Source: Pyxicephalus adspersus
Taxonomy: Eukaryota; Chordata; Amphibia; Anura; Pyxicephalidae
Assembly (NCBI RefSeq): GCF_032062135.1
Contig: NC_092859.1
Coordinates: forward strand, 51,025,331-51,089,330
Length of the DNA: 64,000 bases
Reading direction: 5' to 3'
Of the stretch, positions 57,677 through 64,000 are shown piece after piece (position 1 is the first letter of the stretch; every line of letters starts with the position of its first letter). The position numbers and the translations under genes were made by a program. Below the pieces are notes generated by a model, which saw nothing but the letters and a program-made list of their open reading frames with translations, had not been told where the DNA came from and made no database searches.

Positions 57677-57883
57677 TTTTTTTTTAATATTTTTTTTATT
57701 GAAATTTTCAAAATATACAAAGAAAAACCACAAAAATACTAACAATAGAACTAAAAATACCGACATAATATATCACAAAAAAAAATAAACAAGACACAAC
57801 AAAAAAAAACAAAGGGAACAATACAAAGAAAGAAAAGAAACGAAATACTCGAATCTGACATTACAGATTTTTTCTACAATGGC

Positions 57884-60800
57884 TCATATTTGAAAAAGTC
57901 TACTGTCTATGCCCAAAGCTGTATGATGATCTAGCCAAGGAGTCCAAACCTTGTAAAAAGCACGCAAAGAGTCATTAGCAATAGCTGACATTTTTTCTAG
58001 GACCATGGTGTCCGACAGTCTAGATAATACTGCTTGGAAACTTAACGTAGGTTTTCGCCATGCGGCTGCGATCACTTGCCTCGTAGTCAGAAAGATAAAA
58101 GAAAGTAATTTTCTCTGGTGTTTTGAAAAATCAGAACCTATACAGTGAAGTAATGCCATCCAAGGGTCTCTCTTAAGGGACACATGCATGACTGACCTTA
58201 TATAATTGAATATTCTGATCCATAGCTTTTTAACCACAGGACAGTCCCACCAAATATGGCGAAACGTACCTAGTTCTTTGCAGCCTCTAAAACAATGTGG
58301 ATCTCCCCCATTGCTAAATTTTGCAACTCTTACTGGAGTAAAGTACCACCTAAACAATAGTTTATATGCATTTTCCTGCATGATAACATTCGAAGAAGAA
58401 ATAGCTATATTCTGCCAGATCCTTCGCCACTCATCATCCAATTTCAACCCCAGATCTTCTTCCCATCTTTTAACATAAGAAAGAGGGTGAGTATCTTTGT
58501 TTATTAATGAACTATAAAGCATGGAGACCAACCCCGCCGAACTAGAGCCTCTATAACAACAGGCTTTAAAGCTGGTGAGTTTCAAAGGGGAATCTGTCAC
58601 TCTTAATAATAAACTTGTGAGAAAGTGCCGAATTTGAATATATCGGAAAAATTCACTAGAGGGTAATTTCCAGTGTTCCTGTAAATAAGTGAAGGACTTA
58701 ACTCCAGCAAGCGAATACACATCATACACATATCTTACAGGTTTCCGAGCCCACCATTGAAAGGCCTTGGGGTTTTCGTAAGCCGGTTTAAAGATGGGGC
58801 AATTTACTATACCAATTAAAGGAGTGTGCGCTGACATCAATGCGGCTGGTGTCTTAACTCTATCCCAGATACCTAAGGCATAAGATAATGTGGGATCAGT
58901 TACCATAGGACGTTCTGATTGGGGAAGCCATAGAATATTATATAAATGTACCGTTTTTAATTCAGCAGCATATAATGTAGCCCAAATAGGTGGGTCAGTA
59001 AATCGATGAAGTGCTACCAGAGGAGCCAGCTGAGCTGCTTGGAAATACATACAAAGATTGGGAACCGAAAGCCCTCCTTGTAATCTATGGCGGTACAGCG
59101 TCCTATCCGGCACCCGTGGTCTTCCAGGATGCCAGACAAATCGCAACACTTTCAGTTGTTCATCTCGGAGAACTTGCATCGGAACGGGTATTGGAAGAGT
59201 ACGGAACAGGTATAACAATTTCGGAAGATAAGTAATTTTGATGGCATGTATTCTACCTATCCAGGATAGCGGAAAATTACGCCATTTATGGCGCATTACT
59301 GAGAGCTCTTTGAACAAAGGCGGATAATTTGCATTGTACATAGATGACAGGTGTGATGTTAATTTAATACCCAGGTAAGGGATAACTTCCAGCCATTTAT
59401 AGCCAAAATATGATTGTAAATTATCAACAACTGACATTGGTAAAGTAATATTTAACGCTCTTGATTTTTCATTGTTTATTACCAAACCTGAAACCTCTGA
59501 AAAATGATCAAGTAACATGTGCAAATTGGGCAATGTCGTGATAGGAGTTGTAAGGGTCAATAATATATCGTCTGCAAACAGCATGATTTTGTGTACTGTA
59601 TTATACACCTCTACCCCAGCTATATCTTGATTAACCCGTATAGCTGTAGCCAAGGGTTCTAGAGCTAAAATAAACAATATGGGAGAAAGGGGGCAGCCCT
59701 GCCTGGTTCCTCGTAAGATCGGAAATGGAGCCGAGACATATCCCATATATTTCACATTAGCAGACGGTGAGGCATATAATGCTTCAATCCAATGTAAAAA
59801 ATGCGTACCAAAGCCCCACCGCTTAAGAGCATAGAACAAATACTGCCATGATATAGAATCAAAGGCCTTCCGCACATCCAACGATAACATCATACTTTGA
59901 ATGGATTTAGAGTGAGAATAGTGTAATATTTGAAGGGCTCTACGTATATTATCGCCTGCTTGGCGTTTTGGGACAAAACCCACTTGATCACCATGTATTA
60001 AATTGCCTAGAAATCTGTTCATTCTCGTAGCCAAGACTTTAGCCAAGATTTTAACATCTGTATTGAGAAGGGAGATGGGTCTGTAATTGGCCCAGGATGT
60101 GCGGTCGGTCGACGGTTTAGGTATCATGACTATAGATGCCCGCAGGGATTCTGTGGGAAAAACCTGGCCCAACTTCAAATCATTGAATAAAACCTGTAAA
60201 TGAGGGATCAAGACTGTTTGCAATTTCTTATAATACAATGGAGAAAAACCGTCTGGACCAGGGCGTTTGCCTGTTCTCAGGGATTTTATAGCCATTGTAA
60301 GTTCTGAAGCCGTAATGTCCCGCTGCAATTCTTCCAAGTCCAAATTATTTATTTTAGGCAAGTCTATATTAGCAAAGAAACTATCAGCTTTGTTTTCATC
60401 CATTGCCGGAGGGACAGAATAAAGATCTGACAATCTAGTTTGAAACTCTTGAACTATATCTAAAGGATTGCTAGTTAAGTGTTTAGAGGCTGTACGGAGG
60501 GAGATCGGAGTCTGCTGGGATGTAAAAGTGCGTAATCGTTTAGCCAGCAAAGTGCCTGGTTTATTTCCACAGTGGTAAAATTTATGTCTCGTCCGCTGCA
60601 GTTGGTAAGCAGCCTGATTAGACAGACAGAGATTTAGTTCAGTCCGTGCTTTACGTAGCGCGATTGAGGTACCTAATGTGGGATTTAGTTTGTGTAACTG
60701 GACTTGTCTCAAATAGACAGTTTCAAGCTGAGTCTGGGCCTGTGTACGCTTCCGTTTCTTAATAGCCGCTAGTTGGATTAAGTGACCACGCATAACCGAT

Positions 60801-61666
60801 TTATACGCCTCCCACAATAAAGTGGAAGTTGATACTGATCCAACATTTAATTGGAAAAATTCTGTGGTCAAATCCGTTAGCTTTTGTATCGTATCTGGGC
60901 ATGTTAGTAGAAAATCATTAAGTGTCCATTGTCCAGTACCAGGTCTGACCACTAATGATGAACATATTAGTAAGACCGGATCATGGTCAGACCATGGCAC
61001 CGCCGGTATAGTAGCTTTTAGAACAACTGGTAGCATAGTTCTAGGGACCCAGATATGATCAATTCTAGAATGAGAAGTGTGGGGTGCTGAATAATACGTG
61101 TAGTCACGGGATAAAGGGTGTAATTCACGCCAGACATCAAGCAAGCCCAAACTCAAAAAACAGTCTTGTATCGCCTCATTGTCCGCTAAGGAGACACTAG
61201 TAAAAGTTGTGCTCCTGTCCAGTTTATTATTAAATACCGTGTTAGAGTCACCACAGCAGATCAAAGCCCCTTTAAGGCATTGTCGAGTTTCCTCTAACAT
61301 TTCCCGAAAAAAGGAAACTGGAGGAGAGTTTGGAGCATAATAAGCTAGTAAGGTGACCTCAGTGTTCTGTAAGGAGCCCCTTAAAATTAAATATCTACCC
61401 TCTGGGTCTGCTACTTGATGTGTGCAAATAAAAGGCATGCGTCGGTGAAAAGCTATAAGAACACCTCTATGTTTCTTAATCGTTGATGCCTGATACACTT
61501 GGGGATAGTGAGCGTGCATAAACTTAGGTGTTGAGGTTGCTGAGAAGTGTGTTTCCTGCATACACACCACATCAATGCCTGAAGAGTGACAATAGTTAAA
61601 TACTACTTTGCGTTTAGACGGTGAATTAAGACCCTTGACATTAATAGACATTATACGTAGAGCCAT
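57884..61666 (-). CDS. L1 ORF2: AP endonuclease-reverse transcriptase, 1260 aa, uninterrupted
   Basis: The protein combines nicking endonuclease and reverse transcriptase for target-primed reverse transcription. The endonuclease (about residues 1-235) keeps its catalytic motifs: N in SINVKGLN, E38 in MQETHF, CGDSN (D140/N142), RIDHIW (D203) and SDHDP (D227/H228). The RT (about 455-770) shows GKRPGPDG, NYRPISLLN, DVRKAFDS, GTRQGCPLSP, the catalytic FADD at 697-700 and YLGIKL at 764-769. The C-terminal zinc-knuckle-like motif is C1125-x3-C1129-x7-H1137-x4-C1142. No stops or frameshifts occur, so activity in trans is conceivable. Length fits the L1/Tx1 group. The start at MALRIMSINVKG is the usual position just before the endonuclease fold. 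Confidence 0.95.
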   Translation of the reverse strand: MALRIMSINVKGLNSPSKRKVVFNYCHSSGIDVVCMQETHFSATSTPKFMHAHYPQVYQASTIKKHRGVLIAFHRRMPFICTHQVADPEGRYLILRGSLQNTEVTLLAYYAPNSPPVSFFREMLEETRQCLKGALICCGDSNTVFNNKLDRSTTFTSVSLADNEAIQDCFLSLGLLDVWRELHPLSRDYTYYSAPHTSHSRIDHIWVPRTMLPVVLKATIPAVPWSDHDPVLLICSSLVVRPGTGQWTLNDFLLTCPDTIQKLTDLTTEFFQLNVGSVSTSTLLWEAYKSVMRGHLIQLAAIKKRKRTQAQTQLETVYLRQVQLHKLNPTLGTSIALRKARTELNLCLSNQAAYQLQRTRHKFYHCGNKPGTLLAKRLRTFTSQQTPISLRTASKHLTSNPLDIVQEFQTRLSDLYSVPPAMDENKADSFFANIDLPKINNLDLEELQRDITASELTMAIKSLRTGKRPGPDGFSPLYYKKLQTVLIPHLQVLFNDLKLGQVFPTESLRASIVMIPKPSTDRTSWANYRPISLLNTDVKILAKVLATRMNRFLGNLIHGDQVGFVPKRQAGDNIRRALQILHYSHSKSIQSMMLSLDVRKAFDSISWQYLFYALKRWGFGTHFLHWIEALYASPSANVKYMGYVSAPFPILRGTRQGCPLSPILFILALEPLATAIRVNQDIAGVEVYNTVHKIMLFADDILLTLTTPITTLPNLHMLLDHFSEVSGLVINNEKSRALNITLPMSVVDNLQSYFGYKWLEVIPYLGIKLTSHLSSMYNANYPPLFKELSVMRHKWRNFPLSWIGRIHAIKITYLPKLLYLFRTLPIPVPMQVLRDEQLKVLRFVWHPGRPRVPDRTLYRHRLQGGLSVPNLCMYFQAAQLAPLVALHRFTDPPIWATLYAAELKTVHLYNILWLPQSERPMVTDPTLSYALGIWDRVKTPAALMSAHTPLIGIVNCPIFKPAYENPKAFQWWARKPVRYVYDVYSLAGVKSFTYLQEHWKLPSSEFFRYIQIRHFLTSLLLRVTDSPLKLTSFKACCYRGSSSAGLVSMLYSSLINKDTHPLSYVKRWEEDLGLKLDDEWRRIWQNIAISSSNVIMQENAYKLLFRWYFTPVRVAKFSNGGDPHCFRGCKELGTFRHIWWDCPVVKKLWIRIFNYIRSVMHVSLKRDPWMALLHCIGSDFSKHQRKLLSFIFLTTRQVIAAAWRKPTLSFQAVLSRLSDTMVLEKMSAIANDSLRAFYKVWTPWLDHHTALGIDSRLFQI

Positions 61667-62089
61667 AACAGAAGAAAAACAAATAGCATAGCAATGCTTA
61701 TAGAAATGATGCTACATATCAGTCGAGCAGTACAATGAACCCAGAATTCAGTAAAAAAAAAACCCCCAAAAAACATAAAAAAAACAAAAAACCCAAAACA
61801 AACAAAATATACCCAAAGTAGGGCATAACAAAGGGGCCAAAAGGGCCAAAGGCCGCTCCAAGAGCCCTTGGAGAGACATAATGGTTAGGATTACTCAATT
61901 TCAAAAACCAAACTCAGCAGTCCTGAGTAATCCGGTGAGGGTGCATGCGATCAACACACAGGCTAATACAGAAACAGTCGTACTCACGGAAGGTTTTGGA
62001 AAAAATAAATGAAGTATGTGTCCCATCAAAAATTGCGGAAAATGGAAGAGAACCAGAAAAACAGGTTTTGGTGTTAGAGAGCAAATCAG

Positions 62090-63126
62090 TTATCCTGGAG
62101 ACTTAGGCGAGAAGACTTGGGTGGCCAAACGTGTAAGAACTTGAGAGCGTTGATTGGATCCACGGGACCCCTGTTCAGAATCACGAAGAGATGAGGGAGA
62201 CCGACTCGGGTGTGTTGAGCCCGGGATGTTAGAATTCTGTTGATCTGAAGACAGGGTATGTTCAGGAGTGTAGGAAAGACCCAGTTGAGCAAGGCAGGAT
62301 TGGGCATTCTCGGGTGTGGAAAATTGGTATTGAGCTCCTCGTATCTGGAACAACAGCTTAAAGGGATAACCCCAACGGTAGCGGATCCCGTTGACTGACA
62401 AAACTTGTAAAAAGGGGCGAAGGGCCCTCCGTTTAGCTAGTGTAGAAGATGCTAAATCTGCAAAGAGGCTATAGTCCATACCTTGAAACTGCAGACGGGA
62501 ACCATCTCGGGCCTTTTGCAAAAGAACATCTTTAGTGCGAAAGAAATGAAATTTCACTATAATGTCTCTAGGTGGACCCTATCCAACTCTAGACGGTCCA
62601 AGGAGAGCTCTGGAGCTAGGTCTTGAAACAGAGCCACGACATAGCTCTGTAGATTCAGAACTGTCTCAGGAATACCTCTAAGACGTAGGTTACTTCGTCT
62701 GGACCGGTTCTCGTAGTCTTCCAATTGATCTTTCAGAGAAGAAATCTCTTTTTGTGCCGCGTTCATATCCTGGTCTAAGCTATCCAATACTGTCGTAGCA
62801 TCATCCATCCTGGATTCCATGGTGTTTATGCGGTGGCCTGTCTCTTTAATATCACGCTTTAGCTCCGATATAATGGACGTAGTAACTTGCGTAAGTTCCT
62901 CTCGGATCATGATTCTCATTTTTTGCAAAAAAAAAGAATCCTCAGTGATGGCGTGCTCCTGAGGAAAGCCAAGGGAGGCATCCGTGCTATCCTCGGAATG
63001 ATGTACAGGCGAGGAGGTTGAGGACGCCGTGGGGGATGGCATCGGCGCCATCTTAGATTTAGAGGCCGCACCGCGGGATGGATTCTGCTGCGCCGTTGGA
63101 CGCTTTGATTTAGATGCCGGTCCCAT
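62090..63126 (-). pseudogene. L1 ORF1 (coiled-coil RNA-binding protein), broken by a frameshifting deletion
   Basis: The first part (63126-62557) has a basic, Ser/Pro-rich N-terminus, a long coiled coil (ISELKRDIKETGHRINTMES onward) and the start of an RRM-like domain (NLRLRGIPE). The second part (62557-62090) resumes in another frame with RDIIVKFHFFRTKD, a characteristic ORF1p block. At about 62565-62575 the segment usually found between the LDRVH and PRDIIV motifs is missing. I infer a deletion of roughly a dozen codons plus a frame change. L1 ORF1p is a trimeric RNA chaperone; this copy would make only a truncated protein. The break contrasts with the intact ORF2. Confidence 0.85.
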
Positions 63127-63272
63127 TTGGTTCTCTTCCCGGTATTGTAGGAGTTCGCCGGAGCCACAAAGATAAGTAAATTATCCGCGAGATGCGCTAC
63201 GTTTCTTGCTGAAAGCCCGAGCGGAGCCTAACGCGGAAACATCCGACCGTCAGACCACGCGCATGCGCCCTC

Positions 63273-63283
63273 CTAGATTTTTT
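63273..63283. repeat. L1 target-site duplication, 5' side
   Basis: CTAGATTTTTT followed by AATTTATT. On the minus strand this gives AATT/AAAAAATCTAG, a canonical L1 nick site. It marks the 5' end of the element at 63272. Confidence 0.88.
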
Positions 63284-63484
63284 AATTTATTCAATTTATT
63301 GTTTTTCAGCTCGGCCCTTGATCATTGTACGTTCATGCTGCTTCTGAATAACCCAAAAACTACTGTTTTGGCATAAGTAATAAATTAAGATGTAGCCATT
63401 AACATGAGTACCAAAATTTTAATCAATGAGGTTACACCGTCATTGTTATCACTGTACAACGCCATGTACTCTTAAGCCTCTTAC

Positions 63485-64000
63485 CTAGAATCTGGACAGC
63501 TAGCGTTTATTAAAGCTCTTCCGAAACAGTATAAGGATCCTAGCTCCTACCGTCCTATATTTTTGTTGAAAAAGTATATTAAACTATTTTCCAAGATTCT
63601 GGTGGACCGCTTAGCGGGCATCCTCCCTCGATTGGTCAGTCCTGCACAAATGGGCTTTTTTTTGGGGAAATCCACTACCTATAATATTTGAAAGGTACTT
63701 ATGGTTCTGGAGCATGCTAGATTGGATAGATCCTCTTAAGAATCGTCAGCTCTTTTAGCCTTAGGTGCTGAAAAAGCGTTTGATAGTGTGGAATGGCCTT
63801 GGTTGCACATGGTGTTGGAGAAATTTGGATTCAAGGGCCATATTGCAAACTCCTTCAAATTAATGTATACAAGTCCGAGAGCCCAGGTACATGTGGCAGG
63901 AGTTTCCTCACCAGTATTTTCGTTGGGCAGGGGGACCAGACAGGGTTGCCGGCTGTCTCCTCTCCTCTCCAACCTAGCTATTGAACCCCTAGCAAGATCT
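63485..64000 (+). pseudogene. L1-type reverse transcriptase fragment, decayed, runs off the window
   Basis: A separate L1-group RT on the + strand. Blocks seen in order are SYRP (about 63545), LVSPAQMGF, GAEKAFDSVEW (about 63768-63800), SPRAQVHVAG and GRGTRQGC.LSPL (about 63925-63965). In-frame stops interrupt it. In the AEKAFDS block the usual LDAEKAF reads LGAEKAF, so the catalytic Asp is lost. The FADD motif would lie beyond the window end. Confidence 0.85.

Larger units (their letters stand above)
57677..63272 (-). mobile_element. Near full-length L1 (L1/Tx1 group) retrotransposon, 5.6 kb
   Basis: The element reads on the minus strand. It has a 5' UTR of about 146 nt, ORF1 (63126-62090, broken), a 423-nt spacer, ORF2 (61666-57884, intact), a 3' UTR of about 200 nt with AATAAA (57695-57700 on the minus strand), and an A tail (T run on the + strand). 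It is bounded by an 11-bp direct repeat CTAGATTTTTT at 57666-57676 and 63273-63283. On the element's sense strand the target reads TT/AAAAAATCTAG, the usual L1 endonuclease cleavage pattern. It landed in the T-rich part of an older TTAA-flanked element. Confidence 0.93.

Overview
The window reads as vertebrate nuclear DNA, most likely from an anuran amphibian (frog). The evidence is AT-rich intergenic sequence, one split gene with vertebrate exon structure, and a dense mixture of Gypsy, DIRS, Penelope, L1, L2/CR1, hAT, Tc1 and TTAA-flanked elements typical of frog genomes. Nothing looks bacterial. The species assignment is an inference from repeat types only.

The one host gene I can support is a small three-exon gene on the + strand at 51269-55239. 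It encodes a 95-residue XTBD-domain protein that matches CDKN2AIPNL (partner of the XRN2 exoribonuclease). Its upstream region has two RFX-like GTTACCATAG boxes and an ETS-type site, and ATTAAA lies 178 nt after the stop. Both introns are packed with transposable elements: a CR1 LINE and a hairpin MITE in intron 1, and two TTAA elements and a second hairpin MITE in intron 2.

Left third (1-23.5 kb): a 1.2-kb TTAA-flanked element (2919-4129); a decayed L2-type LINE on the minus strand (about 4872-8130) with a hairpin MITE nested in it; smaller MITEs at 8815, 9514 and 13666; Penelope fragments arranged head to head (15387-16080); a gag-less Ty3/Gypsy chromovirus-type pol with one 3' LTR (16095 to about 19800); and an internally deleted L1 (about 20050-23443).

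Middle (24.8-47.3 kb): a CR1 tail split by a 2.8-kb insert; a DIRS/Ngaro-type tyrosine-recombinase element with an SGNH-hydrolase tail (28755-31225); a Penelope-like element on the minus strand (34.16-38.36 kb) framed by inverted copies of a 360-bp repeat and carrying a hammerhead-ribozyme-like motif; Tc1/mariner and hAT transposase relics; and a 716-bp hAT MITE with a perfect 8-bp target duplication.

Right end (57.2-64 kb): a nearly complete 5.6-kb L1 on the minus strand with an 11-bp target duplication at a canonical TT/AAAA site. It has an uninterrupted 1260-residue ORF2, but ORF1 is broken. A second, decayed L1 RT fragment on the + strand runs off the window.

I found no tRNA, rRNA or CRISPR array, and no clearly novel multi-gene system. 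The most interesting material is the transposon architecture: nested insertions, ribozyme-like motifs and four-hairpin MITEs.
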